This document shows positions 11,297 through 22,589 of a stretch of DNA of 64,000 nucleotides, in pieces. The notes below the pieces were generated by a model that was not told the origin of the DNA, ran no database searches, and saw nothing but the letters and a program-made list of their open reading frames with translations. Origin of the DNA: Emergomyces orientalis (Eukaryota; Ascomycota; Eurotiomycetes; Onygenales; Ajellomycetaceae); the NCBI GenBank assembly GCA_002110485.1, contig MOWL01000027.1, positions 186,001 to 250,000 of the forward strand. The letters run 5' to 3'. Positions within the stretch are counted from its first letter, which is position 1; the number at the start of each line of letters is the position of its first letter. The position numbers were made by a program, and so were the translations under genes.

Positions 11297-13354
11297 ATGG
11301 CTCCCACACTTCGCCCCCTCCCCCGTAGTCCTCGTGAGGCGTCATCGCGCCCAGTTCGCTCAACCCGAAAGCGGGTAAGCACATACCGCGAGGATAGCTC
11401 GGATGAGGATTTGTCCTTTCTTGATGATACGGACATATATGGTTCTGATCCGTTCGACCCCTCTCCCCGTCGCCGTCCGTTGACCTACCGTGAGAACCTG
11501 GCAGACCACCTTTCTAACCAACCCGTTAATGCTTTGCCCGGTGGCGGCTCCACTGTACCGTTGCTACCAACAAAAGTAACGCGAGCATCGTCTACGCGTG
11601 CGAAACGTTCACTCTTTTCCAAAAGCTCTCAGAGGTGGTCGAAAACTCCGTCCCCCAAAAAACAGAAGCGCCAAATGAAGGTTGAGACGACACATTCAGC
11701 CCCTACTGGTGTGATCCCACCTTGGCAAAAGCTCCCTTACCACATCCTTCTTGATATATTCAATTATGCCTTCTCCTCATCAAGCGCTCGGACCTTATCA
11801 GATGTCAATAAATCGGTTCGCTGGCTACTAAATACATCCCGTCTATGTCGAGACTTTTTTGAGCCCGCCATCGCAACACTCTACTACTCGCCGCCCCTTT
11901 TTCCTCCCTCCAGATTGGTGGGCTTGGTCCATTTACTAGAACAGCCACAGGAGACCCTTTTCACTAACTATAGAAACAAAGTCAAACGGCTCGATATCCT
12001 GTTTCGCCACTACCATGTCCGCCATTTAGACCTCGGGCAGTTGATCGCTCTCACACCTCAGCTCCAGCACCTCCGGCTCCACGATGCCACACAACTTGCT
12101 ATGCCCCCACCCATGAATGCGAAGCATCGCTTAAATACCTGGGAAAATTTCCTTGACGCTCTTGATGCGAACAATATCCGTCTCCGCAGTTGGGCTTGGA
12201 ATGGAGAATTCCTTTTGTCATCACCTCGCTTTCAGCCGCAAAAGATTGCCGCGGTTCACGGTCGTCCCGCATTTACCAGCTTGCGGAGTTTACAGCTCCT
12301 CAACCTACCTCCCATTTCCTCAACAAATGACAATGCCAATAGCAGCGTCTCGGGTGATAGTCAAGCAAATCCGGGGGAACATTTCGCATCTGCATTATCG
12401 GTGCTCCCTGAGTTGCAAGAGGTAGAATTCCATCGATGCTACAATGTCGATGACAACCTTCTGTCTTGCCTCGATCTGAACCTCAGGTCGCTGAAGCTGG
12501 TCAACTGCGAAAATATTACATCCGCAAACCTTGGGGCCTTTCTCGCCCGCCGCGGCCGGAGCCTCCGTGAACTGGTACTTGAACGTAACCGGTACCTCAA
12601 CATGTCCTTCACGGTGGACCTAGCCACATCTTGTCCCCATCTGGAGGCATTCACACTGGACTTGAATTTTACCTCACCGGCCTCATTTATGCATGATGTC
12701 GATCCATATTTTGATGAACTCCTTCACGAGTCCGAAGTCCCTTCGTGGCCGGCGTCGTTGCATATCCTGAAGCTAGAGCGTCTGCGAAAGTGGGAAATAT
12801 CCACGGCCATGCTATTTTTCGACTCCTTAATTCATTCGGCACCATATTTGCCAAATTTGAGAGTCCTTCTGCTGTCAGCAATCCTTGAAATCGGATGGCG
12901 TGATCGGGCCTCCTTCCGCAGAGAATGGGTGGGCAAATTAGAGAGGACATATCGCAGGAACTCTCCACCACCCAATCAGCATTTTAAACCTATTCCTGAG
13001 GGACCAACTGCTGAGGGACATACCAACGGCACCCTTCGTGGATCTACTACTAGCACAAACAAAAATTTATTGGGTCGCCCGGGACAAAGGCATAGCACAC
13101 GGATTGCGCATCAACGATCCATCGAAAACAGTGACGATGAACGGCGGATACATGCCAAACACGACGATGATCGCGCCGATTTAGCCGATAAGGGAGAGTT
13201 TTTCCACGGCATGTGCGACGTGGTAGAGATACGCGTGGACAATTTACGGCCCGCCGACTTTCTCCTGACGAACGATAATTTAGAGGACGACGATACCGGT
13301 GACGAGGACTGGAGCGGACAGGATCCTGAGGAAGTGGACCATTATGCATGGTAA
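11297..13354 (+). CDS. F-box protein with LRR-like region
   Basis: A single 685-aa open frame without introns. Residues 1-135 are basic and disordered (Arg/Ser-rich). An F-box-like motif follows at about 138-185, beginning PPWQKLPYHILLDIF and ending in RLCRDFFEPAI, so the protein probably recruits substrates to an SCF (Skp1-Cullin-F-box) ubiquitin ligase. Residues about 200-520 have leucine-rich periodicity (LIALTPQLQHLRL, LSVLPELQEVEF, LNLRSLKLVNC, LRELVLERN), consistent with an LRR-type substrate-binding arc. The C-terminal 100 residues are polar and strongly acidic (TGDEDWSGQDPEE). Substrate unknown. The start at 11297 is the first ATG of the frame and follows a CT-rich leader. Confidence 0.8.
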   Translation: MAPTLRPLPRSPREASSRPVRSTRKRVSTYREDSSDEDLSFLDDTDIYGSDPFDPSPRRRPLTYRENLADHLSNQPVNALPGGGSTVPLLPTKVTRASSTRAKRSLFSKSSQRWSKTPSPKKQKRQMKVETTHSAPTGVIPPWQKLPYHILLDIFNYAFSSSSARTLSDVNKSVRWLLNTSRLCRDFFEPAIATLYYSPPLFPPSRLVGLVHLLEQPQETLFTNYRNKVKRLDILFRHYHVRHLDLGQLIALTPQLQHLRLHDATQLAMPPPMNAKHRLNTWENFLDALDANNIRLRSWAWNGEFLLSSPRFQPQKIAAVHGRPAFTSLRSLQLLNLPPISSTNDNANSSVSGDSQANPGEHFASALSVLPELQEVEFHRCYNVDDNLLSCLDLNLRSLKLVNCENITSANLGAFLARRGRSLRELVLERNRYLNMSFTVDLATSCPHLEAFTLDLNFTSPASFMHDVDPYFDELLHESEVPSWPASLHILKLERLRKWEISTAMLFFDSLIHSAPYLPNLRVLLLSAILEIGWRDRASFRREWVGKLERTYRRNSPPPNQHFKPIPEGPTAEGHTNGTLRGSTTSTNKNLLGRPGQRHSTRIAHQRSIENSDDERRIHAKHDDDRADLADKGEFFHGMCDVVEIRVDNLRPADFLLTNDNLEDDDTGDEDWSGQDPEEVDHYAW

Positions 13355-15181
13355 ACCCGGGTTGTCCAAGTGGCTCCCCACATCCTGTTGTTGGGGGGGC
13401 TATTTTAGTGTATTTTTGCATGCTTATTCCTTTCATATATTTTGACTTCTTCTGTATCAATATGGGATAACATGGTTGGTACAATAAACAGGACGGATAC
13501 ATGTTTTCTTTCTCGATAAGGCACACTGCAGGTTGATTCTTCTTCTCTTCAGCTCTCAATGTGAGAACTCCGGCGTCAGGTTGGAATGCGATGGGATCGG
13601 ACAGGATACCAGACTTAACAGGACAAGACGGGATCGGACCAGGAAATCTTTCATGTGTATGTGTCACAAAACGTTATTGAAGCTCATTTCACTATCTGGA
13701 AATAAAAATTAAAAAAATTTATTTTTTCAATCTGTTGCGCTTCACGTCATATACCACGACGGTCATATTCCTCCACGTTGAGGCGTGGGTCAAAGGGAGG
13801 TTGTGAGACTATAAGACTGAAAAGATGAATTCGGGGTAATAGTTATGTAGTGCAAATACCTATATTACTGCTGTATTCAAAGCATATAGAGTATGAAGAG
13901 GATACCTGTGCGTAACAATGTTCTACATGCGTTGAGTAGTAGGCCATGCCTGGTGTTGATAGAATTTCAGGGACTAATGGGATGTTTTTAATATGGCATT
14001 GTTGTCTACCATAGTAGGGAGAGATACCAACACCACTTCCCTAAATTCTCAGCACATCATTCACACTGAGCCCATAGATGAATAAAATATATACAATGGC
14101 CAGAAGCGGAGTGAGCGACTGGGTTAGTCAGATATCTATGCACCATGCACGTGGAAACAGACTTATTTCTATGAGCTAACAAAATGCCCAGAAACGCATG
14201 CAACCCCCAGCCAGCGACAGCCTCAGACTGGCCAAGGGACAAGAACAAAGAAAACATCACCATCTTATCGGCTACACAAAGCCATTCTCTGGTCAACATC
14301 ACGGTCCGCTTGCTGCTGAGCACTAGGGCGTTAATATAAGCTACCCCTTCTACCCATCGTGGGGATCCTCTTCTCTTGGCCTATCCCCTCCCCCGCATCG
14401 CAGCCCTCCTATATAATTAATATTTGTCCTGGCCGCGGGTTCTTTGGGAGGTTGACCGTTGGTCGTTTCAAGAAGCTGCTCGAAAATAATTGCTTCGTCC
14501 ACTTTGCCCGCGGGATTCTATCCCATCCATCCGCTGTGTGAAGAAGTGAAAGACTCTGGTAGATTACGGCGCCAAGTTCCTGGTAATGGTCTTCCTATTC
14601 TTTCGCCTTCTTATGGGGCTGATTACAACACTCTCCATGATACAATCTCGTTCATTGTCCGATTGCGCCCAACATGTACGTACTTGGCTAACCAATAATA
14701 GCTACATAGTTAGTTATATATTTACACATTCACACCCATCTATCTGTTCGTTACATTACAAAGAGTACGCTTTCTCCCATCGCAAGATACCTCCAACACC
14801 CATCCGATATCCCCTTCCCCGGCGTTCCACCCCTTTCTTTTTTATGTGTTCTCTGTGTGCTGTACACCGGTGTGTGCTGTCGATTAGTTTCCTGCAACTA
14901 CTGTCGTGGCGCGGTTCTGCTTGATTCTTGCTAGCTAGCTGCTGTTGTTGAATGTGCTTTGATGCGCTTTGATTTGTAGCTGGCTCCTCCACTGTGGGTT
15001 TGGGTTTAACAAGGTCGATTGATACCAATGAACATATTTCATCAGTCTCTCCATCTTGATCCTTCTTTTTACGTTTGCCTTTAAATTTAAATATTTGTTG
15101 ACTTGAGGCCCTATTTGGACATAGCAGAAATAAATTTGGTGACAGAAGGACTCTACGAACCGAGATATCCCTATCAAAAAT
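13355..15181. other. long spacer and probable leader of the WW gene
   Basis: 1.8 kb with no recognisable gene on either strand. The frame at 14756-15403 on minus overlaps exon 1 of the next gene and shows no domain. The last few hundred bases are probably the 5' UTR of the WW-domain gene. Confidence 0.45.
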
Positions 15182-16978
15182 ATGAGCGCACAGTCTTCGC
15201 GCATCTTGACACCCGCAGATAGCGGCGGGCCATCCTCTCCTCCACCTACGCTGCCAGAGGGCTGGTACGTACCTTTTTATTCTTAAACGTTCCTCTGCCC
15301 TTCCTGAGACACCCCTGCTAACAGTCTCGAATTTTCTCCCCCCGATTAAGGCTTGCGCAGTGGGAAGGTGTCTCGAGAAAATGGTACTATGTACAGCGTG
15401 CAACCGGTAGATCGCAATGGGAAATTCCCACGGAACCGTTTATCCCGACCCCCTCATCGACTCCTCAATCCGTGGCCAGCCCCGGACCGTATCATCCACC
15501 CCGAATGGGCAGTTTACCTGCACAGGATACCACTGAAGCAACAAGGGAGCTGCTGAACCTTCGTGGGGGCAATTTGAGACAGTCTGGTGGAAGCTTCCCC
15601 GTATGCTACTGGTTTCTCCATTTCCTCTCCGCTGGCGCAGATGGAGCCTCTTTAGCTAATTAACATATGAAACCCCTTCAGACCACTCCATTTGATAATT
15701 CACAGACGACCCCGCAATCAGGGCAAGAATATCAACAAATTCCATCCCCAGGAACGCAAAGCACGCCGGTCGGCGGATCCTCCACCCAGCAGCAGCAGCA
15801 GCAGCAATCCCGTTCCCCCAGCCAAGGCATACTGGGCCAGGTTGCTTCAGACCTCGCCCACCGAGTCGCCAGTCAGAATGGAAACGAAAGCCAATCGAAC
15901 CAACAGACAGTACATATTGACCTTTTCTTCACTTTACTGAATCCGCCAGACAACGTAGTGATTTAAATGCTAACATCTCCCAAAGCCGGAGCATAGCCAG
16001 GTCCGTTATTCACCTGCTGATCAATCGAGTCCCTACACGAACATGAACTCTCAACACATGTCCGGAGCCACGCAATTCCATCAAAATAACCAAATGGACC
16101 AAGGAAACGTGCAAATGCAGGACGTAAGTCCGAATACCGCCGCATCCTACCAGGCACAGCAGGAACCTTCATCGGCCTACCATACAGACGTCGATATGCG
16201 GATGCACCAACCTTACACTGGCCAACAACCCGGTCCTGCCCCAACCATGGAGAGCCAGTTCCACTACCAGCAAAACAGTGGCCAACAAACGACCGCAAAC
16301 AGTTATGGTGGCCAACCCCAGCAATCAAACGAACAGTTATTAATGCAGCAAACCCAGCCTGGCCAGTATGTCCCGAGACCCATGCAAAACCCTCAACCTG
16401 AGCACAACCCCATCACGATCATCCACCCAGATCCAAACGCACCTCCCTTATTCCCCACCCCCCATCGTGGCGGCCCACGACAATCACACGGCTCCCGCCC
16501 GGGGATGATGACGACACCCCCGAGAAACTACCCATCACACCCAGCACCTCACTACAACCCTCACCCCTCCATGAGCCAGCCGCAATACAGTTCCCACTAT
16601 TCCAGCGGACAGCCAGGTCCATCCCCCAACTCCCATTCCCCATCAACAAGCATGCCACGCAACCAGCAGCCTCCATACCCGCCAGAAGGGATGTATCCGC
16701 AGAACATGGGCCCGCCACCCCAAAACCACAATGTGTACGGAAACCACCAGGGCCAACCGAACTACGCATATGACCCGAGAGTGAATCCAGGATATGGTCA
16801 AATGCCACCGCAAAATGTGCACGATGATCGCGGAATGCAGCGACAAACCAGCCAGGGTGGGGGACAGCCTTGGCATGGCCACCCTGGGCCAGCGCCATCC
16901 CCACCAGGTATGCAGGGTGGCCAACGATATCCGCCAGCGCACCCTCAGCAACACTATGGAGGCGGGTACGGCAGGTAG
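15182..16978 (+). CDS. WW-domain protein with Gln/Pro-rich tail
   Basis: Exons 15182-15264, 15351-15600, 15682-15909 and 15986-16978 encode about 517 aa. The WW domain (residues 24-57) starts LPEGWLAQWE; its two signature tryptophans are W28 and W51, with the aromatic pair WYYV between them and the closing proline in WEIPTEP. The first intron splits the codon of the first signature Trp. WW domains bind Pro-rich ligands in transcription, splicing and ubiquitin pathways. The remainder is disordered: a seven-Gln run encoded by CAG repeats in exon 3 and a long Gln/Pro/Tyr/His-rich tail in exon 4, with many PPQN- and YPP-like patches and a C-terminal HYGGGYGR. Such tails are typical of transcription co-regulators and RNA-granule proteins. 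I cannot name a specific orthologue. Confidence 0.82.
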
Positions 16979-17638
16979 GTCAGAGTTTGGTGGAGGGGGG
17001 AGCGGGATGTTATGTGATTTTAGAGCAAATCTTTCCTTCGCCATCTTTATTTTTTTCCTTTTCCTTCACATCAAACATGTCCATGTACGTGTTCAGAAAC
17101 GATTGCTATCTCCTCCTTTTATATGGCCTTGATGACTGGATGAATCTTTTTCATGATCTTTATCGTTTATATTTTTTGAATTGTTTTTGATAACCTTTAT
17201 TTTGCATTTGTTCAGGGCCTGGATGCAGGCGATGGCAGGGCTGTTTGGTTGGTTGCACTTTAAAAGAATATAATAAATACCTTTGCTCGGACCTTTTCTG
17301 CGGATAGACCTACTTGGGTATAGATTATAAGTCATACCGATTATGCTGCAGGTAGCCATATCATATACATCTGCTAATTCATTCTTTTCCTACTGAGTGA
17401 TGTATTCTGTAGCGGGCAAGTAGCATATCACGTGCTGCATTTCAGAAAGTGGGTCAAAAGGCGGTGAGAATCTGAGCTTGATATTTTTTTATAAAAAAAT
17501 TATGATTCTGCCACCAAAAATATCAGAATGATAATCAAGATATCACCAACCCTGACAAAACTCCATTAGTTTCCATATTCTGCTCCATTACCATCCTGCT
17601 TTTTCATTGAATTTTGGCCTCATAAGGCCTCTCCAATA
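16979..17638. other. intergenic, 3' UTR and BRX1 promoter
   Basis: AT-rich, no gene seen. CACGTG occurs at about 17430, roughly 210 bp upstream of the BRX1 start. Confidence 0.45.
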
Positions 17639-18910
17639 ATGGCTTCTGTATATAAGTCTCTCTCAAAAAAGAAAAGCCAGCCCCCCATCGCTCATGATGA
17701 TGCAGAGGACGCAGATGTCTCCATGCATGATGTGCTAGATGACCCAGACGAGACCAGCGATAGCGATGACTATGAGGATGAGGATGAGCGAAATGGGGTT
17801 GAGGATGGGGTAGTGAATAAGCCGCAATCGTTGCCGCCAGGATATATGCCCAAGACTCGAGTGCTAATGTTGACATCGAGAGGGGTTACGCATCGGTACG
17901 TGCTTATTTGCCGTATCTAACAAGACAACCTCCTACCTACGCAGTTATAGTTGTGGTCGCAGGCGGACACCAAGCATGATCAATAAATGTGCACATAATA
18001 ATGCTAACACAATAAATCTGTCAGACACCGCCACCTCCTCTCCGATCTCTCCTCCCTCCTCCCACACACACACAAAGAGAGCAAACTCGACACCAAAAAG
18101 AAAACAGCCGGCTACAACTTTCTCCTCAACTCCCTCGCTGACCTCCACTCGTGCAACGTAATTTTCTTCCTTGAAGCCAAGAAGCGCGGGCAGGACCTTT
18201 ACCTCTGGCTCTCGCGACCACCTAATGGCCCCACCGTAAAATTTTCCGTGAGCAGTCTTCACACGATGGGCGAGATGGGAACGGGGTTTGCGGGAAATTG
18301 CCTCAAAGGTGGACGCGGGGTGGTGGTTTTTGATAAGACCTTTGACGAGGCCGTTGTGATGCGGAACGGGAATGAATACAGGGGCCTTGTAAGGGAGATG
18401 TTGCGGAGTGTTTTTAGCGTACCGAAACGTGGGGTGCGGGGCATGAAGCCGTTTGTAGATCGGATCATTGGCGTGTTTGGTGTTGATGGGAAGATATGGA
18501 TTCGGGTGTTTGAAATTCGAGAGTCGGAGGGCGGGGCCCTTACCACGGTGAAAACGAAGGACGGCGAAACCGAGAAAGACGATGCGGAAAAACCAAAACC
18601 CAAGCCCAAGCGAACTGGCAAGGGTGGTGCGCCTGATATCACTCTCGTCGAGATCGGTCCGCGCTTCGTGTTAACCCCCATTGTGATACTGGAGGGAAGT
18701 TTTGGTGGACCTGTCATCTATGAGAATAAGGAGTTCGTCAGTCCCAACCAGGTGCGTCGGGAGATACGGTTGCAGAAGGCATCGCGGTTCACGACAAGGC
18801 AGGTTGGGCAGACTGATCGGACGGTCAAAAGGAGTGGATTGGGACTCACGACAGAGGGACGGGGGAATAGGAGGCCAGATCCGTTGGAAACGAAGGAGGT
18901 GTTTGGGTGA
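17639..18910 (+). CDS. BRX1: Ribosome biogenesis protein Brx1 (Brix domain)
   Basis: Exons 17639-17895 and 18025-18910 encode about 380 aa. The intron splits an Arg codon (CG|A), with a GTACGT donor and a TGCTAAC branch site near 18002. Brx1 is a nucleolar factor for large (60S) subunit assembly, working with Ebp2 on pre-27S particles. After an acidic N-terminal tail (residues 20-65), the Brix domain runs from about 75 to 310: HRHLLSDLSSLLPH, the EAKKRGQDLYLWLS block, FSVSSLHTM, GNCLKGGRGVVVFD, and the signature VEIGPRFVLTPI followed by GSFGGPVIYEN and SPN. A Lys/Pro-rich insert (about 230-255) sits within the domain before the VEIGPRF block. The C terminus is basic. The start at 17639 gives a typical MASVYKSLSKKK opening. 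Confidence 0.93.
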
Positions 18911-19079
18911 TTTATGGATTGGAAGCAAAAATTTCCTTCTATTAATATTTTCTGCCCGGGTTTATGGTTTCTTTCACCCCTTCTTTTCCTTTGTCAATTA
19001 CAACTGGCAATTGTGGCGATTGGGAATGTATTATCTTATCATGGGGTTTGTTACAAAAATATATGGGGTTTCTCTACGT

Positions 19080-19184
19080 CAAATTCAATGATTTCTACAG
19101 ACCCTACAGTTACTAGCAACCCATATTCCTGTGAGGCTCTTAACCACTCGGCCAAAAAGGACGCCCTTAGTGACTAAGGGTGTC
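19080..19184 (-). repeat. tRNA-derived fragment with adjoining hairpin
   Basis: On minus, 19144-19154 is a perfect RNA polymerase III A box (TGGCCGAGTGG, consensus TRGCNNAGYGG), followed by TTAAGAGCC as in Ser/Leu-type D arms. Just 5' of it lies an inverted repeat (19160-19171 against 19173-19184, one-base loop, one G-T pair). No B box or closing acceptor strand is found at the expected distance, so this is not a functional tRNA. A SINE remnant or tRNA relic is the likeliest reading. Confidence 0.5.
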
Positions 19185-19258
19185 TAAGTTGATACAGCAG
19201 TTTTGACGGTCCAATAATTCCCCATTGCAGACCGAAAGCAAGTCCAGGTAGCACCGGA

Positions 19259-19286
19259 TTTATAGATGGTTATTTATAGATGGTTA
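19259..19286. repeat. 14-bp tandem duplication
   Basis: TTTATAGATGGTTA occurs twice head to tail. It could be a target-site-like or slippage duplication. It lies 75 bp beyond the hairpin of the tRNA-derived fragment. Confidence 0.7.
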
Positions 19287-19782
19287 AATATCTAGGTAAG
19301 TCGCAATATCTTGCAGTTAGGGGACAATCCAAGCATTGTAGCATTCACTAACCCCTGACTACAGAGGGTCGAAGATGCAGAAGACATTTATGTACTGTCC
19401 ATGTACCTAGGTTCCTAGTTCTACAACTAGAACACAACAACTAACAAAATTATATGTCGTATATTTGAAAGCTCATTGTTATGCCACGAAAATGGCAGTC
19501 TTCCAAAATTGCCCTTAAACAGGTATTATCGCACATCGAAAGCTGGTAAAAGGTGGACTAAATTCTCCACTCAGCCGCCTAGTATCAGCCGCCACCATTA
19601 CATCCATTTATTTCCACATGAAGTTGAAAGCAAGCTGTAACCCCCCGAGACTCCGCCTGTCGTGCCACATCTCCTGATCTCAATCTCAGTCAAGAAAATA
19701 AAACGGTGCGTGTCGTTGACAGGTCCTTGAACTCCCGTTTCCCCCTCCATTTCCAACCACTTCCAAAAATCCAATCCTCTGC

Positions 19783-20097
19783 TCACAGACAAATCCCTCC
19801 ACAATCAGCTCCCGTTTTCGTTGGATCACATGTATCTCTTGGATCATCATAACATTTCTTTCCCTTAGGGCACGGAATGCCAGCAATCCCGTCACAGAAC
19901 TGAGGCTCGATGCAAATCCCAGGAATATCGCAAGCCGGACCGCAACCAGGCTTGCGCGGGTCGTCGATACAGACGAAGCCCCAGGGGCAGGGTTTGGGGT
20001 TTATGACATGGCCGCCGCAGGGTTGGTATTGCCGCGGCGGGGTGCGGTTGGCTGAGGCGGATGCAAGGAGGAGGGCCAAAACGGTGAGGGGTGTCAT
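19783..20097 (-). CDS. small secreted Cys-rich protein
   Basis: 104 aa, no intron. The start at 20097 opens with a signal peptide (MTPLTVLALLLASASA), so the product is predicted to be secreted. The mature 88 residues carry 12 cysteines and Pro/Gly/Asp-rich turns. Two related units are visible: PCPWGFVCIDDPR and PCPKGKKCYDDPR, each followed by a Cys cluster (GCGPACDIPGIC; CDPTKTGADCGGIC). The cysteines presumably pair in disulfides. I do not recognise a named family. An internal duplication of a C-P-x-G-x-x-C-x-D-D-P-R unit is what the sequence shows. A shortened, frameshifted relative lies 0.7 kb upstream of it on the same strand (20796-21030). A role in cell wall, host or environmental interaction would be a guess. 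Confidence 0.7.
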   Translation of the reverse strand: MTPLTVLALLLASASANRTPPRQYQPCGGHVINPKPCPWGFVCIDDPRKPGCGPACDIPGICIEPQFCDGIAGIPCPKGKKCYDDPRDTCDPTKTGADCGGICL

Positions 20098-20795
20098 CTT
20101 TGGGTGTTCTCTTATTCTATTTTTTGGGCTTTTCTTTCTAATGTTGATGGATAGTGAAGTACTATGTATGGGGAAATTAGAAAAATAGCCCGAGTAAGCT
20201 TGTTTGATTGGATGGGAAAAGAAACTTGACGGAGTAGAGCACAAAATATGTTTTATATTTCTTGTTTTAAAGTGAGCACGCAAGGTAAATCAAGCGGCAT
20301 ACGGTAAGTATTTATATATTTTGAAGTTAATAATGCAACCTGCAGAATTCACAGCCCAGTTCATTTTTAACGAGTCAGATATTTCAAATTTGTAGCATGC
20401 ATGATGACATATGTGGGCAGGGCATTTGATTTGTTAAATTGTGAAAAGAAAATCGCGAAACAATGCTCATAATGAGGTATTGTATCACATCTGAAGGGCC
20501 GGTAAGAAATAACACAATAATCCTTTCAGCTGGCTGTATTATCAACTACCAGCGGCAGATCCGCCTGAAAACAAAATTGCCAACTTTTTCGATACTCCGC
20601 CCCTTGTCCCACATCCCATTTCTCGCGATCGAAATCTCGGCTGTTGAATACGAAACTGTGTGCGCCACTGATAGGTTTTTCAGACTCCCTATTTATACTT
20701 CAGCTTCCCCCTCCCCTCCTCTTTCCCCCGCCAATTGCATCCACATCCATAGCTCACGCAACGCCTGAATAGCCCCCAGAAATCTAGTTCCCTGC
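20098..20795. other. spacer within the Cys-rich tandem pair
   Basis: AT-rich. It contains the promoter and leader of the intact copy and the 3' flank of the broken copy. No further gene seen. Confidence 0.45.
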
Positions 20796-21030
20796 TCAAA
20801 GACAAATCCCTCCACAATCGCGGTGCCCTAGGTCCAAATCACATTCATTCCTCGGATCATCATAGCATTGCTTGGGTGGAGGACACTGAATGCCACCAAT
20901 GCCGCCACAGAACTCGGGATCGAAGGAGACACCCCGCTCATATTTTAACAGGTCTGAGGGCTTCGGCGGAGGCAGCGGGGAGGAGGAGGGCCAGGATGGC
21001 GAGGGAGGCTGCTTTAAAGAAGGGGGCCAT
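20796..21030 (-). pseudogene. broken tandem copy of the Cys-rich secreted protein
   Basis: From the ATG at 21030 a good signal peptide is read (MAPFFKAASLAILALLLPAASA), but this frame stops after about 30 codons (at 20938). The downstream coding sequence, EFCGGIGGIQCPPPKQCYDD then PRNECDL and DCGGICL, is in another frame and matches the second Cys unit of the 19783-20097 gene (EFCxGIxGIxCP, CYDDPR, DCGGICL). The first Cys unit is missing. No plausible intron can reconcile the frames, because the available GT and AG are only about 15 nt apart. It is therefore best read as a duplicate that lost one unit and frameshifted. The 3' ends of both copies share the same ACAAATCCCTCCACAATC string (seen on plus near 19790 and 20802), which supports duplication. 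Confidence 0.65.
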
Positions 21031-22589
21031 CTTTGAATGTTGCTTGGGCTGCTCGTTATGAAAATAACAGTGGAAGAGTTTGTATGGAGATGTTGAATGA
21101 AAGCTAGACTGAGTAGCACCAGATATGTCTATATATTGTGATGCTGGAGTGAGCAAGCAAAGCCAGAGAGCGGGCAATTCCACAGGTATTTATATTCGTT
21201 CCGAACGAAAGACCGAAACATATGCCTGCCCAAGTGGATCAAGAAGAACCATATCACCAGAGACGGAAGGTAAAATATGACATTCTTCAGCAGGATGTTT
21301 GACGGTAGCTGCCCCTTCCGACAGAAGAGACAGGCCAGCGCCACCTCGCGAATTCCATCTGACAGAATATCCCCCAGCAGGGACAAAGGCTGGTGAGAGT
21401 TAAAACCCAAAAACAGCCAGATCAAATCAGGCCCCGAAGAAGCACAGAGCAGAGAGCAGACCGAGCTGGTGGCCGAAGATAGCACACCATGCCATTTAAA
21501 TTAAAGAAGGAGGCGCTGGTTTGATACCAGATTTATATTCCTGCAGAATGGACTGGGCCTTCACAGGGAAAGAGTTGAATTCAAAACTTGAGGCTGCAGG
21601 ACAAATAAATATAGCTAGAATACGAGCAGAACCGCAGTGCTATTTTCTTTTTCCTCTGGTTCATCCAATCAGGCGCTGATAACGAAGAAATAAGTCTCCG
21701 TTTGATAACTGACTCAGGGTTTGTGATTCCTGGAAACTTCTGTTATTAAATCAATCAGCTTGTGAAGGTTCCTTTTGGTGGAAAATTTGAGGACATGCAT
21801 GGAATGACAAAAGGGGTTGAAGAAAGAACGGAGTGTCCATGTGGACGTTAAAATGTAGAGGTTAGCTTGGCTACCGCGGGATAGTACGCCACAGGAAGCG
21901 AAAGAAAACTACCAGCCAGCCTCTGTTCTGGCGTCGCGCAGGGTTATTATGAACAAACTATGGCTATGCTTCAGTGTAGAAAGCATATGAAGGAGTCCTC
22001 CCGTCGTCCGCCGGGCATCAAATGTGTTGGGAAGCGAGTGGGATAGTTGTAACTGCAGACATCTGGTTACCTGCATCCTTCGGCGTACATTTATCAGCTA
22101 CCGTTTTTGGGGGATATACATAGTATTGAACTGTATCAGCAAGGCAAAGTAAAAAATTTAAATAAATCACGGAAATGAAACACAGCCGCCAAGTCGGGTA
22201 ACTTGGAGTTAGCTCCCGATGCAGCGCGCATCGCAGAAGAGGAGGGGCACGAGTGAGCTAGAGAAACCCTTCTCTAAAATATCTATCCCTATATCTAGGA
22301 AATCACCAGTATCTAGACATAAACCCCCTGTAAACTCAATGATTCACATGGATACTCATCTGACGTTTAGTGGGAGCCACTTAAGCTGCCGGGGTTTCTG
22401 GCCACTACTCAATGAGCTGTGCTCTACCTCATGAAGACGCGCCCCTCATCCCCACAGAGTATTTGGCCAGCGATGATGTTACCTACTCCCACGGTAAGCT
22501 GACACCCTAAAGCATTTCTACCGTTTCTAGCCTTCCGCACCCGTTTCATTGCGTAGAGGGAAAATATCTCGTATGGAGAAATATGTCCA
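21031..22589. other. gene-poor spacer
   Basis: No protein gene is recognised. The region 22219-22434 holds a short frame without a domain. Sequence near 22270-22320 (CTATATCTAGG, AAATCACCAGTATCTAG) resembles parts of the neighbouring tRNA-derived element and may be related debris. Confidence 0.4.

Larger units (their letters stand above)
18911..19782. other. repeat-bearing spacer
   Basis: It holds a tRNA-derived fragment with a hairpin (19080-19184), a 14-bp tandem duplication (19259-19286) and a TACCTAGGT palindrome-like motif at 19404. No protein gene is seen. It looks like an accumulation site for old repeat debris. Confidence 0.45.

Noticed and set aside
19144..19154. Possible functional tRNA-Ser/Leu gene
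   Set aside because: Only the A box and part of the D arm are present; B box, T arm and 3' acceptor strand are missing.
22219..22434. 71-codon plus-strand frame
   Set aside because: No domain, and it lies in repeat-like sequence near the tRNA-derived element.
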